Shown: positions 51,777-61,198 of the stretch, piece after piece
Position numbering within the stretch: the stretch's first letter is position 1
Layout: every line of letters starts with the position of its first letter
DNA from: Desulfobotulus pelophilus
Lineage (GTDB): Bacteria; Desulfobacterota; Desulfobacteria; Desulfobacterales; ASO4-4
Reading direction: 5' to 3'
Assembly: GCF_026155325.1 (NCBI RefSeq)
Contig: NZ_JAPFPW010000002.1
Location: 1 to 64,000 of the forward strand
DNA length: 64,000 nucleotides
Translations under genes and position numbers: made by a program
Notes under the pieces: model-generated
What the model saw: the letters and a program-made list of their open reading frames with translations, nothing else
What the model was told of the DNA's origin: nothing
Databases searched by the model: none

Positions 51777-52466
51777 TTAAGGTTTCAGACGGCTGAAGGA
51801 GACTTTACCGCTGAAGCAGATATCCACATCGGAGCCTGCTGGGCGTGGTCTTGTGTGCATGTCTGCTGTATAGGCGTAGCGACCTGGATCGCTGAGGACG
51901 CAGGTATCATAGGGCGTGGTCTCCGGAAAGGCTGGTTCCCATTCCGGAATTTTTCCCGAACCTGCCTGTGCCTGGGGCAGGTTGATATTAAAAAAGTCCA
52001 GAGGTCCGAAGGGAATATCCATAAATTCCGGCAGCAGAACAGCCAGAATTTTACAGGCCGCGTCCCAGTCCGGCTTCTGACCGGCGGCAATATACTGGGA
52101 AAAGGCCATGGCCGGTTTTCCCTGAAAGGCAGCCTCCCTTGCCGCTGCAACGGTTCCGGACAGGTAAATGTCATACCCCAGATTGGCACCGATATTGATT
52201 CCGGAAAGCACGAAGTCTGCTTCAGGAACAATCTGGTTCAGGCCGATGCGGACACAATCCGCAGGAGTTCCGTATACACGGAAGCGATTATTTTTTTCTT
52301 CCCTTACTTCCACCGTATCCCATATGGAAACCCTGTGGCTGATGCCGGACTGGGGCGTTGCTGGAGCAAGGATAACAAGGCGGCCCAGGGGACGGACAGC
52401 TTTTTCCAGTGCCAGAAGCCCCGGAGCATCCATGCCATCATCATTGGTTAGTAAAAAGGTCTGCAT
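51777..52466 (-). CDS. surE: 5'/3'-nucleotidase SurE
   Basis: 229 residues. The N-terminal metal site TNDDGMDAPGLLAL (Asp-Asp), APATPQSGIS, the Asn of SGINIGANLG and the Asp/His region GTPADCVRIGL are present. It removes phosphate from nucleoside monophosphates and is linked with survival in stationary phase in enteric bacteria. The C-terminal part is shorter and less conserved than in E. coli. It is alone on the minus strand. Confidence 0.92.
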   Translation of the reverse strand: MQTFLLTNDDGMDAPGLLALEKAVRPLGRLVILAPATPQSGISHRVSIWDTVEVREEKNNRFRVYGTPADCVRIGLNQIVPEADFVLSGINIGANLGYDIYLSGTVAAAREAAFQGKPAMAFSQYIAAGQKPDWDAACKILAVLLPEFMDIPFGPLDFFNINLPQAQAGSGKIPEWEPAFPETTPYDTCVLSDPGRYAYTADMHTRPRPAGSDVDICFSGKVSFSRLKP

Positions 52467-52805
52467 TCAATCCTCGAATCCATGTTTGGTTGGTAAAAGC
52501 CATACCGATTTCTCCTGAAAGTCTATCAGGATTCCGCTACTCTGACAAATAAGGCTTGCGTCTTATTGGATTTAGAGACGTTCTGATATGCGTATCCGTA
52601 TGAGAGTGCAGGGTAGGTATATTCTGTGAATAAGTCTTCATTAAAAAGAAGATGTGTTCGCATAATATATTGATTTGATTTAAAAAAAAATAGCTTGAAA
52701 AAATTTCCGGTCAAGGGTAGGTAATACTCACTTTATACAATGTGGCTGGTTCGGAAGAAAGAGGTTCGGGAAGAATCTGATAAAGGCTTCTGACTGCGAG
52801 GCTCC
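52467..52805. other. Divergent intergenic region, surE / tetR
   Basis: 339 bp between the starts of surE (minus) and the TetR gene (plus). It is AT-rich in its right half (52660-52710). No repeat operator or clear promoter pair stands out by eye. A short inverted element would be expected here if the TetR protein is autoregulated. Confidence 0.4.
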
Positions 52806-53405
52806 ATGACCCTGACCGTTAAAAAATTACCACCCGGTAGAATTAAAATCATGCACGCACTTCGTCTTCTTTTAGAAGAACATGGTTTTGATGCCATTAC
52901 AACGGCCGAAATAGCCCGGGTGGCGGGTGTTACGGAAGGTCTTATTTATAAGTACTTCAAAGATAAGAGAGATCTTCTTTATCAGGTTCTTGAAGAAATG
53001 TTTGAAGGAGTGATTCTGCGGATCCGTGCGCGTTTAGACCGGCAGGATAAGGTATTTCAGCGCTTATATGCCTTTATGGATGAAACGGTTCTCGTCTATG
53101 CCAGCCAGCGTGTGTTTGCCCGTATCATACTGATTGAAGTTCGAAGTCTTCCGGATTTTTTCAACAGTCGGGCATATGAGTGTGTGCGGGTTTACAGCGG
53201 CATGCTTCAGGATATTCTGGAACAGGGTGTAAAAAATGGCTGTATCCGTAAAGATCTTGACGTGCGATTTCTAAGGGACACTCTTCTGGGTGCCATTGAG
53301 CATACCTGCCTCTGGGGAGTTCTGTTTCATAGGGAGATGGATGTTCAGGATGTGGCTGCACAATTGATGCAGCTTGTTTCGGAAGGCATTGTTCCTTCTG
53401 TTTAG
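52806..53405 (+). CDS. TetR/AcrR-family regulator
   Basis: 199 residues. The N-terminal helix-turn-helix (ITTAEIARVAGVTEGLIYKY ... FKDKRDLLYQVL) is a full TetR DNA-binding domain. The C-terminal all-helical part (~60-195) resembles FadR-like regulators of acyl-CoA genes (e.g. LIEVRSLPDFF). It precedes the acyl-CoA synthetase gene by 226 bp on the same strand, and regulation of fatty-acid or acyl-CoA use is the natural guess. Ligand unknown. Confidence 0.88.
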   Translation: MTLTVKKLPPGRIKIMHALRLLLEEHGFDAITTAEIARVAGVTEGLIYKYFKDKRDLLYQVLEEMFEGVILRIRARLDRQDKVFQRLYAFMDETVLVYASQRVFARIILIEVRSLPDFFNSRAYECVRVYSGMLQDILEQGVKNGCIRKDLDVRFLRDTLLGAIEHTCLWGVLFHREMDVQDVAAQLMQLVSEGIVPSV

Positions 53406-53630
53406 GGGGGCGGGACGAGTAACGGGGGCACTCCGCAAGGAGGTATGGTCCTGATCCCTGTTTTTGTAAAAAGAGATCCTTTTGGGGGCTATGTTGCGCT
53501 GCTGCATAGGGTGCAGCTTTGTAAAAACCATGGGCATGGGTCCGGTTCCTTTGCCGGAGAATGAGGGTGGGTGTTGCTTACTTTTGAAAACATACGCTTT
53601 TCTTAAGAGAGCTGGAAGGGAGTTTTTGGC

Positions 53631-55736
53631 ATGGAAACTATGTTCAACCCACAATCTTTGGTTATTTTCGGTCTTTCTGCCAAACAGGATAATGTGCCGC
53701 GATTGATTCTGGAAAACCTGTTACGCTGGGGATACCGTGGGCGTATTTTGGGTGTGCATCCGGGGGGGAAGGAAACTCAGGTTGCCGGGATAACGATGTA
53801 TCAGGATGTTGAAGAGTTGCCCATAGTACCGGATCTGGCTGTGCTGCTGATTCCGGCACGGTTTGTGCCGGATATGGTAAAAAACTGTGGGCGTTTTGGC
53901 ATCCGCCGTATGGCTTTGCTTTCCGGAGGATTTAATGAGCTGGGAGAAGAAGGGGAGCTTCTTGCATCCAGAGCGGTGGCCCATGCAAAGGAATATGATG
54001 TTCGTTTCATTGGTCCCAACTGCCTGGCTCTTGCCAATACGCGAAGTGGGCTTTGTTTACCCTTTGTTCCCATCCATAAGCCGCCGACAGGTGGCTTCTC
54101 CATGATTTCACAGAGTGGCGGACTCGGTATTTTTCATTGGAATCATTTGAAAAATGAGAATGTAGGACTGGCGAAGTTTGCCAGTATCGGTAACAAGCTT
54201 GATGTATCTGAAGTAGAGGTTCTGGAATACCTTGGAAAGGATCCGGACACCCGTATCATAGGCATGTATCTGGAATCCGTAACCGAAGGTCGGGCGTTGG
54301 TGGAAGCTGCCAAAAAAATTGATAAGCCCATCCTGATCTATAAGGCCAGCGTCACTCAGGCAGGTCAGCAGGCAGCCATGAGCCACACGGCAGCACTGGC
54401 ATCGGATGAAGGGGTTATGGATTCGGCTTGTAAGGAAGCTGGCATTATCCGTTTGCACAGGTTTGAAGATTTTATTGATGTAAGTAAGGCTTTTGAGCTC
54501 CCGCCCCTGAGGGGAAACAGGCTGATGGTGATGAGTCCCATTGGCGGTGGATGCGTGATGATGGCGGATAATTGTGAAAACAACGGTTTTGTTATGGCCG
54601 ATCCAGGTACTGCCTTTTATGAGGACATGCAGAAAAAAGGCAATGCCGGAATTATTCAATTCTCTAATCCGCTGGATCTTGGTGACGTATACGATATGAA
54701 TCATTATGCATCGATTTTTCATGGGGTGATGCACAGTGATGGGGTGGATGGTGCGGTGTACCTGAGCCAGTGGCCGGATATGCCGAAAACCGGTGAAAAG
54801 GATGTGTTCACAAAACTCTTTCAGACAGATGTTTCAAGGGAGGCCATCGGCGCCGTACGATCATCGGGAAAGCCATTGGGGGCGGTGCTCTGGGGACGGT
54901 CTTCTACTTTGGATACAATCAAACAGAACCTTGGCTATCCCCTTTTCAATACTCCGGAAGGTATGATTTACGGGCTTGCCATGCAGCGAGATTTTTATGC
55001 AAAAAGACTTGCCCTTGCAGGAGAAGGCAATCGACCTTCTGCTTTCTGTACGAATGAGGTGAAAAAACTGATTGGGCAGCACACAGGCGATGTGGGAGAA
55101 GATTTTCTGGATGTGCTGTCGTCCCATGGTATCCGCGTGCCGGAGAGTCGAATGGCCGTTTCTGAGGATGAAGCCGTGGCTGTTGCTGAAGCCATGGGGT
55201 ATCCCGTGGTGCTGAAGGTCGTGAGCCCCGATGCCCTGCATAAATCCGATGTGGGAGGGGTGAAGGTCGGGCTACGGGATGGTGCTGCCGTTGCGAGGGC
55301 CCATGGAGAAATCCGGGATGCACTTAAAAAGCATCTGCCTCTTGCCCGTTTTGAAGGGGTTCGTGTGGTCGCCATGGCTCAGGAAGGGCATGATATGTTT
55401 GTGGGTGCCAGTCAGGATCCTTCCTTTGGTCCGGTTGTTTTTTTTGGTTATGGCGGGGTATTTGTGGAAATTTTCAAGGATGTGGACAGCCTGATCTGTC
55501 CCACGACGCCGGAGAAGGTGGAGGACCGTCTTTTCGCCCTGAAATCCTATGCCCTGCTTGAGGGCGCAAGGGGGGGGATGAAAGTGGATACCCGGGCTTT
55601 CTGTCAGTTGGTTGCAAAGGTGTCCCTCCTTGTGGCTGCCCATGCTGAAGTTGTTGAGCTGGACCTGAACCCTGTGCGGATATTCAAAGACGGAAGCGTG
55701 ATGACACTGGATGCCCGGGCTCGGGTTGTGCGTTAG
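53631..55736 (+). CDS. Acyl-CoA synthetase (NDP-forming), alpha-beta fusion
   Basis: 701 residues. The N-terminal part (~1-460) has a CoA-binding Rossmann domain (NPQSLVIFGLSAKQDNVPRL) and two succinyl-CoA ligase-like domains, with SQSGGLGIF and the phospho-His motif MSHTAALAS. The C-terminal part (~480-700) is the ATP-grasp beta subunit (YPVVLKVVSPDALHKSDVGG). It interconverts acyl-CoA and NDP+Pi with free acid and NTP, which saves energy in anaerobes. Acetate is typical, but a larger acid is equally possible beside the TetR gene. A gaagggag site precedes the ATG. Confidence 0.9.
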   Translation: METMFNPQSLVIFGLSAKQDNVPRLILENLLRWGYRGRILGVHPGGKETQVAGITMYQDVEELPIVPDLAVLLIPARFVPDMVKNCGRFGIRRMALLSGGFNELGEEGELLASRAVAHAKEYDVRFIGPNCLALANTRSGLCLPFVPIHKPPTGGFSMISQSGGLGIFHWNHLKNENVGLAKFASIGNKLDVSEVEVLEYLGKDPDTRIIGMYLESVTEGRALVEAAKKIDKPILIYKASVTQAGQQAAMSHTAALASDEGVMDSACKEAGIIRLHRFEDFIDVSKAFELPPLRGNRLMVMSPIGGGCVMMADNCENNGFVMADPGTAFYEDMQKKGNAGIIQFSNPLDLGDVYDMNHYASIFHGVMHSDGVDGAVYLSQWPDMPKTGEKDVFTKLFQTDVSREAIGAVRSSGKPLGAVLWGRSSTLDTIKQNLGYPLFNTPEGMIYGLAMQRDFYAKRLALAGEGNRPSAFCTNEVKKLIGQHTGDVGEDFLDVLSSHGIRVPESRMAVSEDEAVAVAEAMGYPVVLKVVSPDALHKSDVGGVKVGLRDGAAVARAHGEIRDALKKHLPLARFEGVRVVAMAQEGHDMFVGASQDPSFGPVVFFGYGGVFVEIFKDVDSLICPTTPEKVEDRLFALKSYALLEGARGGMKVDTRAFCQLVAKVSLLVAAHAEVVELDLNPVRIFKDGSVMTLDARARVVR

Positions 55737-55842
55737 GTTTTTCTGTTGAACCGCAGAGATTGCCGATGCATCATGATAAATCATGGAACAGTGTTCTTTG
55801 GCTGCTCCATGGTATCAATGATACGCCATTTTGCAGCGCATG

Positions 55843-56265
55843 TTATCGGTTTTCATGGATGACCGGGAGAAGCCGCAGGCGTTCACTGATTTCTCCTTCC
55901 ATGGGAAGGGCTTTGTGCCCCCGTTCTCTGGAAACGGCCACAAAGGTTACATCCGCTTCCGCGCAGAGTGTATCCGTGTCTGTAAGGAAAATTTGCTGGC
56001 GGAGCACGGCGGATTTGGCTCCGTATTTCAGAATACCCGAGCGGACTTCGATAACTTCGTTTACTTCTATGGAGCGCTTGTAGCTGATATTAATATTAAC
56101 CACAAAAAAAGACAGCCCTCTTTCAAACCATCCTTTCAGATCCATATAATCTTCAAACAGACGCCATCGCCCTTCTTCAAGAAATTCAAGATACCGTGCA
56201 TTATTGACATGTCCATACATGTCTGCGTGGTATCCACGGATGCGGATAACCGGAACACCTTTCAT
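55843..56265 (-). CDS. Hotdog-fold acyl-CoA thioesterase (YbgC/FcbC-like)
   Basis: 140 residues. The catalytic segment RGYHADMYGHVNNARYLEFL has the Asp of the 4-hydroxybenzoyl-CoA thioesterase active site, and NINISYKRSIEVNEVIEV follows. It hydrolyses an acyl-CoA thioester; chain length is not predictable. It is convergent with the acyl-CoA synthetase (107 bp between the stops), and the two may work on related substrates. Confidence 0.85.
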   Translation of the reverse strand: MKGVPVIRIRGYHADMYGHVNNARYLEFLEEGRWRLFEDYMDLKGWFERGLSFFVVNINISYKRSIEVNEVIEVRSGILKYGAKSAVLRQQIFLTDTDTLCAEADVTFVAVSRERGHKALPMEGEISERLRLLPVIHENR

Positions 56266-56480
56266 ATAAAACTTTCCTTTTTAAAAATTGACCAGTACCT
56301 GTCTTATTCCCTGGGAAAAAGGGGGCTATCATCTTGGTGGGTACTTGTCAACAAAGACAGGCCGGGTTCAAGGTCTTTTTATCGTTGGGGTACCTTTCCT
56401 TTGAAAGGATATTTTGGTAAGGAGGCGGTGTGTTGTGTGTATTGGATAACGGATTTTTTATGTGAGAAAAGAGTGGTGCT

Positions 56481-57146
56481 GTGGGAAGAAAAAAAAGTTA
56501 TCGTTACAAAGATGTCCGTAACAGGGAAAGGGTATTGTTTCCGGCCCTTTGCGGTGTGGATCCCATATGTCTGAAACCGTCATGGCCTGTGGATCTGCTG
56601 AAGCCGGAGCAGGGTGTTGTGCTGGAGCTGGGATGCGGTAAAGGCGAGTATACTCTGGCTCTGGCTGAGCGTTATCCTGAAAAAAACTTTATCGGTGTTG
56701 ATCTAAAATCGGACAGACTATGGGTGGCAGCCACAAAAGCCATGGAAAAAGGTCTGGAGAATGTATGGTTTGTCCGGGCGCGGATTGACCATCTGTCAGC
56801 CTATTTCCCGAAAAATTTTGCAGAAGCCATATGGATACCCTTTCCGGACCCTGCACCCGGTAATCATTCCGGTAGGAAACGTCTGACATCACCACGCTTT
56901 CTGGAAATTTACCGGGACTTTCTGAAACCATGTGGGATTGTCCGGTGCAAAACGGATCATGAGGGGCTTTATTCCTTTACCCTTGATAATCTTTTCAGTG
57001 CGGGGGCCCGTCTGCGCAGGGCAGTGGAAGATCTTCATGCATCGGATATTGATGATCCGGATATAGTTGGCATTGAAAGTCATTTTGAGAAAGAATTCCG
57101 TAAAAAAGGGATTTCCGTTAAATTTATGGAATTTTATCTGGAATAA
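56481..57146 (+). CDS. trmB: tRNA (guanine46-N7)-methyltransferase TrmB
   Basis: 221 residues with a GTG start. The SAM motif VVLELGCGKGEYTLALAERY, NFIGVDLKSDRLW, and the catalytic loop IPFPDPAPGNHSGRKRL are intact, with FMEFYLE at the end. The usual PDPWPKxRHHKRR motif is changed to PDPAPGNHSGRKR, so substrate contacts may differ slightly. It makes m7G46 in many tRNAs. Upstream region is shared with the divergent thioesterase. Confidence 0.9.
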   Translation: MGRKKSYRYKDVRNRERVLFPALCGVDPICLKPSWPVDLLKPEQGVVLELGCGKGEYTLALAERYPEKNFIGVDLKSDRLWVAATKAMEKGLENVWFVRARIDHLSAYFPKNFAEAIWIPFPDPAPGNHSGRKRLTSPRFLEIYRDFLKPCGIVRCKTDHEGLYSFTLDNLFSAGARLRRAVEDLHASDIDDPDIVGIESHFEKEFRKKGISVKFMEFYLE

Positions 57147-57247
57147 CGTAGGCTGCCTGAAGTATGAAGTAAAGAAAATCTTGGAGAAATTACCGCCGCA
57201 TGGATCTTGTATCCCTGTGGAGGGAAAACAGAAGGAGAGCTCATCGT

Positions 57248-57985
57248 ATGGCATCTTTTTTTTCCCGCCTGGGCCCATGGGGATGGGCTTTCTGGATTCT
57301 TGTATGCTGTTTTCTTTTTACCCAGTATTCGACAGCACAGTTTGTTTTGGGTTTTCTGGATGCGTTTGACGGTGCTGAAGAACAGCATGTTTTTTGGGTG
57401 TCTCAGTCCATGCCCTGGTTTTTTCTGAAAAATATTCTGCTGAGCCTTGGGTTGCCAGCGGTCAGTCTTCTCGCCTTTCTGGTTTTCGGAAAAATGAAAT
57501 CAGAGGAGGGGGCGTACTTGTCTTTGCCCCGCGTCTGCAGCATGGAGAAGGTTTTTGACCAGTGCGTTTACCGGCAGCGCCGTGAGAAACGTCCCTTTTC
57601 GCTTTTATTCTGTCGTTGGCATATGGATGAACGGGGCCTCATGGGATTCTATGGCAGAAGGAAAAAGGTTATGCTGGCAGAGTTGCTTCAGGTAACGGAA
57701 AAGGAAGTCCGTCTGACGGATTATCTGGTGCCCGTCAGCAGGGAAAGCTTTGTTATTCTGGTGGACGGGGGGGCTGAGGAAGGTCAGGTTCTTTCCAGCC
57801 GTATTGACAGGAAAATAGCCCTTGTCTTTGCTCCGGAAATGGAGGGCTCTGATTTCAGGCTATGCTGGGGTTTGGCTCCATACAGACCCGGAGACAGTCT
57901 GTATGAATTGATGGAGCGTGCCAGCCGAAGCTTGGAGAAAGAATCCGGTGCTGGGAACATGGGGGTGGGAGATGGTGCCCCATAA
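57248..57985 (+). CDS. Membrane protein with degenerate GGDEF domain (c-di-GMP receptor candidate)
   Basis: 245 residues from the ATG at 57248 (ggag 10 bases before; an in-frame ATG at 57200 adds 16). Two transmembrane helices (~10-32 and ~58-81) flank a short loop. The C-terminal part (~100-235) has the length and pattern of a GGDEF domain, but the signature is replaced by SRESF (164-168), and the substrate region is not conserved. An RxxD inhibitory-site motif (RLTD, 155-158) lies exactly five residues before it, as in active cyclases. This is the layout by which PelD binds c-di-GMP. The stop overlaps the next gene by 14 bp. Confidence 0.65.
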   Translation: MASFFSRLGPWGWAFWILVCCFLFTQYSTAQFVLGFLDAFDGAEEQHVFWVSQSMPWFFLKNILLSLGLPAVSLLAFLVFGKMKSEEGAYLSLPRVCSMEKVFDQCVYRQRREKRPFSLLFCRWHMDERGLMGFYGRRKKVMLAELLQVTEKEVRLTDYLVPVSRESFVILVDGGAEEGQVLSSRIDRKIALVFAPEMEGSDFRLCWGLAPYRPGDSLYELMERASRSLEKESGAGNMGVGDGAP

Positions 57986-58901
57986 AGGACCTCTGGTGTC
58001 AAGGCTGGCTCCTACCCCCAGCGGATTCCTCCACGCGGGAAATGCTTTGAACTTTATTGTCACATGGCTTTTGGTACGCAAACAGAAAGGTCTCCTCAAT
58101 CTGCGCATTGACGATATGGATGGCATCCGTACCCGCTGGGATGTGGTGGAGGATATTTTTTACTCCCTTGAATGGCTGGGACTGGACTGGGATGGAGGAC
58201 CTGCTGGGCCTGATGATTTTTTTACTCATTTTTCCCTTATGCACCGAATGGATGAATACAGATGCACTCTGGATGATCTGATGGCAAGAGGGCAGGCATA
58301 CTGCTGTGACTGTTCCAGAAAAAGTGTCGCGGCCATATCTTTTGGTCGTGGTTATCCGGGGCTCTGCAGGGAAAGGGAAATAGGTTTTTTAGCTGGAAAA
58401 ACGTCCGTACGGCTCAGGGTACCCGAAGAGACGAGAATCAGGGTGGCAGATCAGGATTTTTGGCTGGACCGGTGTTTTGGAGATTTTGTTTTGTGGCGCA
58501 AAGAAAATTTTGCCGCTTATCAGCTGGCATCCGTCTTGGAAGATAGCCGGATGGGGGTGAATTGTATTGTACGGGGTGCCGATCTCATGGACTCCACGGC
58601 GGCCCAGCTTTTCCTTGCAGACAGACTGGGGCTGCAATCGTTTCCTGACACCTTTTTCCTTCACCACGGTCTGATTCTGGGAGACGGTGGCGAAAAGCTT
58701 TCCAAATCCAGAGGAGCATATGCATTGAATGATATGCGTGAGTCCGGTGCATCCCCTTCCTTGATTTTTACCATGGTGGCTTCTTTTTTGAATCTTCGCC
58801 ATGATGGCGTCAGCAGCCTTCGAGTGTTACAGGAGCTGTTTGATGAGAGTTTCCCCTACCCTGAGAGTGTGGCGTCCTTGCTGTGTAAGGCGGCCTGGTA
58901 G
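57972..58901 (+). CDS. gluQ: Glutamyl-Q tRNA(Asp) synthetase-like protein
   Basis: 309 residues from the ATG at 57972. The class I HIGH-like motif RLAPTPSGFLHAGN and the KMSKS-like GEKLSKSRG are present, with a zinc-binding cluster YCCDCSRKS ... PGLCRERE in between. It lacks the anticodon-binding domain of GluRS, which is the hallmark of GluQ-RS (YadB). That enzyme attaches glutamate to queuosine in tRNA-Asp. It overlaps the degenerate GGDEF gene by 14 bp. The assignment is by motif and length. Confidence 0.85.
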   Translation: MVPHKGPLVSRLAPTPSGFLHAGNALNFIVTWLLVRKQKGLLNLRIDDMDGIRTRWDVVEDIFYSLEWLGLDWDGGPAGPDDFFTHFSLMHRMDEYRCTLDDLMARGQAYCCDCSRKSVAAISFGRGYPGLCREREIGFLAGKTSVRLRVPEETRIRVADQDFWLDRCFGDFVLWRKENFAAYQLASVLEDSRMGVNCIVRGADLMDSTAAQLFLADRLGLQSFPDTFFLHHGLILGDGGEKLSKSRGAYALNDMRESGASPSLIFTMVASFLNLRHDGVSSLRVLQELFDESFPYPESVASLLCKAAW

Positions 58902-59086
58902 TCTTTTGATGGCAAGGCAGGGTGTTTCTGAAATATTGTGTATGCTGTGAAGTGTTTCTTGGGTCTGGCATATCGCTCCAGAGCAATGAATGATGGCTCT
59001 AAGGTTACTTTTGTATGCGTCTTTGGTCTGTCGCGATAGCAACGTGAAGTCGGCGAGAAAAACCGGATGAGAAAGCAGGAAATACA

Positions 59087-59464
59087 ATGCTGCAGCATAT
59101 ACTGATGGTAGCTGTGGGAGGCGCTTTTGGAAGTCTTTGTCGCTATGGCCTTTCCATGGGAGTCTATAGTCTTCTTGGGCGTGAATTTCCATGGGGAACG
59201 GCTTTTGTGAATCTGGTTGGCTGTTTTCTTTTTGGTCTGGTATGGGTTATGGCAGAAGAAAAAAATATGATACCTGAGGAATACCGTATTCTGATTTTAG
59301 TGGGATTTCTTGGAGGACTCACCACCTTTTCCACCTTTGTGTTTGAAAGCTCGGGTCTCATTCACCATGGAGACTGGCTACGCTTCGGGCTGAATGTGAT
59401 GGCCCAGAATATTCTTGGGCTTATGGCCCTTTATCTGGGCTTCAGTCTGGGCAGGCTGCTATGA
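59087..59464 (+). CDS. crcB: Fluoride channel CrcB/Fluc
   Basis: 125 residues with four transmembrane helices. Family blocks are VAVGGAFGSLCRYGLS, GTAFVNLVGCFLFGL (conserved Asn) and LGGLTTFSTFVFES (Phe box). Fluc forms a dual-topology dimer that expels fluoride. I checked the 185 bp upstream for a fluoride riboswitch and saw no convincing match. The 3' end overlaps that of the MscS-like gene by 23 bp. Confidence 0.95.
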   Translation: MLQHILMVAVGGAFGSLCRYGLSMGVYSLLGREFPWGTAFVNLVGCFLFGLVWVMAEEKNMIPEEYRILILVGFLGGLTTFSTFVFESSGLIHHGDWLRFGLNVMAQNILGLMALYLGFSLGRLL

Positions 59465-61148
59465 TCTTGTCCTGAGGCCGGTGGATGGTAAGCTGAGGGA
59501 AGGGGATGGTCCAGTTAAAACGGTTGCCTGCTTCTATGCTGAGTTGATGCAGAAGCCGCTGGAGTGCAAGATAGTCTTCGGCAGCCTCAGAAGAAAAAAC
59601 GGTGAAGATTCTGATGTTGAGAGAAGACTCTCCCGTTTCCATAAGTTCCACATTGATGCGCTGAAGGCAAGGTTCAAAACCTGCCTTTGCTACGCCGGTC
59701 TGCATGTGGAGGCGGAGAATATCGGGAATGGCTCCTGTCACATCTGCCTTATGCCGGTAATCCAGTCGCAGAATGGCCTGAACGCAGAAGCTCTTTGTGC
59801 TGAGATTATGGGGAGACAGGCTGAGGAACTCCACCGAGGGCCATGTTTTTCGTATGCCTCCTTCCAGTTCTCCCACCACCTGTTCGGGTGTCTGCAGAAT
59901 AACTTTGGCAATGGTGCCGTCCGCAAAAAGCAGGATGTCGTTCTTGCGACAGGGAAACCATGGCTCGGTTTCCATAAAAGGCCTTGATTGCATGCCAACG
60001 AGATGTTTCAGGGGAATGCGCAGCATCCCGCCTTCCAGTTCGGGGTTGATGAGAATTCCTTGCAGGCCAAGTTTTTGAACCTTCCAGGGAAGACCTCTAT
60101 GGATGACCCGTTCCCCCTCCCGCAGTGTTCCCATATTCAGAATGAGTTTACCCTGCTCCCAGAACTGGGCCATGCCGTTTCTGGCAGACCATGCCAGAGC
60201 TATGAGCAGCAGGAGAGCAATACTCAGCAGCATCCAGTCTCCGAAGGCATAGAGAAGGAGCAGGGCTGCGCTGATGGATACAATCGCTGTTGTGCTGTGG
60301 AAGACAACCTGAAGGAGGCGGTGATAGAAAGGTGGCGGAGACTGTTTCTGGCGGTGGCTCCATTTCCAATAGGCCAGCCGCAGCAGTAAAAAAGTACCGA
60401 TAAAGGCGGAAAAAGCCAGAAAAAGATTGCGGCCCCTGGTTTTAACAAAGTTAACGGTGCTTTTCTGCATGCTGATCAGTATGGGTTCCTTGGGATCCGT
60501 TTTCTGATCCAGCTGGAAGCTTAACCTGCGGATCTGCCGGAGGGCTTCTTTTTCCCTTTCCTGCCAGCCCAGCATCAGGTCTGCCAGATGGTGATGGAGC
60601 TCCAGGTTATCATTGATCTCCATGAAATTTTCTATTTTTGCTATGGCATGGCGGATTCTGGGCAGGTTGGTTTCATAAAATGCGATGTCCTTTCGTAATC
60701 GTTCCAGTTCCCTCGGTCTGGATGTCATCTGCTTCATCCCTTCAACGAGGGGACGCAGCACCTCCATGATTTCTTCTTCTATCCGAAAGGGCTTCAGGGG
60801 CTCATGGCTGGTGCTTTCCACTTCCATACCCGTTGCAATGGATTCAAATTCTCGCTGATAGGCATCCTTGAGTGTCATAAGATAGCGGAGTTCAGATCGG
60901 ATGGCTTGTCTGCGTTCTTCGATTACGGCTGTTTCATATTCCTCTTCTTTTGCGTTGATATCCCTTTTCATGGCTTCCATGGAGAGGCGGAGATCATTGA
61001 GTGTATCAAGGGCTGAGGGAGGTCCTTCCTCCTGAAAAGGGCGGTGGATACCGGGGGAACCTGATATATCCGGTACCAGAAAAAAAAGTGCTGCCAGCAG
61101 AGTCAGGCTGATGAGGGCAAATTTTTTCCGAAAGGATGGTAGGGACAT
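59442..61148 (-). CDS. MscS-like membrane protein with coiled-coil N-terminus
   Basis: 568 residues. A signal peptide (~1-30) precedes a long helical periplasmic region (~45-215), then about four transmembrane helices (~235-330) and a C-terminal soluble part (~340-560). LAWSARNGMAQFWEQGKLIL and GTLREGERVIHRGLPWKVQK sit where MscS proteins have their pore-lining helix and beta domain. FADGTIAKVILQTPE and AILRLDYRHKADVTGA resemble the C-terminal cage. It is a diverged mechanosensitive-channel family member; channel activity is inferred. Confidence 0.7.
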   Translation of the reverse strand: MSLPSFRKKFALISLTLLAALFFLVPDISGSPGIHRPFQEEGPPSALDTLNDLRLSMEAMKRDINAKEEEYETAVIEERRQAIRSELRYLMTLKDAYQREFESIATGMEVESTSHEPLKPFRIEEEIMEVLRPLVEGMKQMTSRPRELERLRKDIAFYETNLPRIRHAIAKIENFMEINDNLELHHHLADLMLGWQEREKEALRQIRRLSFQLDQKTDPKEPILISMQKSTVNFVKTRGRNLFLAFSAFIGTFLLLRLAYWKWSHRQKQSPPPFYHRLLQVVFHSTTAIVSISAALLLLYAFGDWMLLSIALLLLIALAWSARNGMAQFWEQGKLILNMGTLREGERVIHRGLPWKVQKLGLQGILINPELEGGMLRIPLKHLVGMQSRPFMETEPWFPCRKNDILLFADGTIAKVILQTPEQVVGELEGGIRKTWPSVEFLSLSPHNLSTKSFCVQAILRLDYRHKADVTGAIPDILRLHMQTGVAKAGFEPCLQRINVELMETGESSLNIRIFTVFSSEAAEDYLALQRLLHQLSIEAGNRFNWTIPFPQLTIHRPQDKIIAACPD

Positions 61149-61198
61149 AAGGGTTCCCCTCTGATTGTTTCGGGATACAGGATCTGCATCCCGTGAAT

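Noticed and set aside
58902-59086. Possible fluoride riboswitch before crcB
   Set aside because: The consensus has a GGCGATGG-type start and a GGCTGAT...CTCCTAC end with a pseudoknot. I found gatggctctaagg near 58992 but not the remaining parts. An Rfam crcB model search would settle it.
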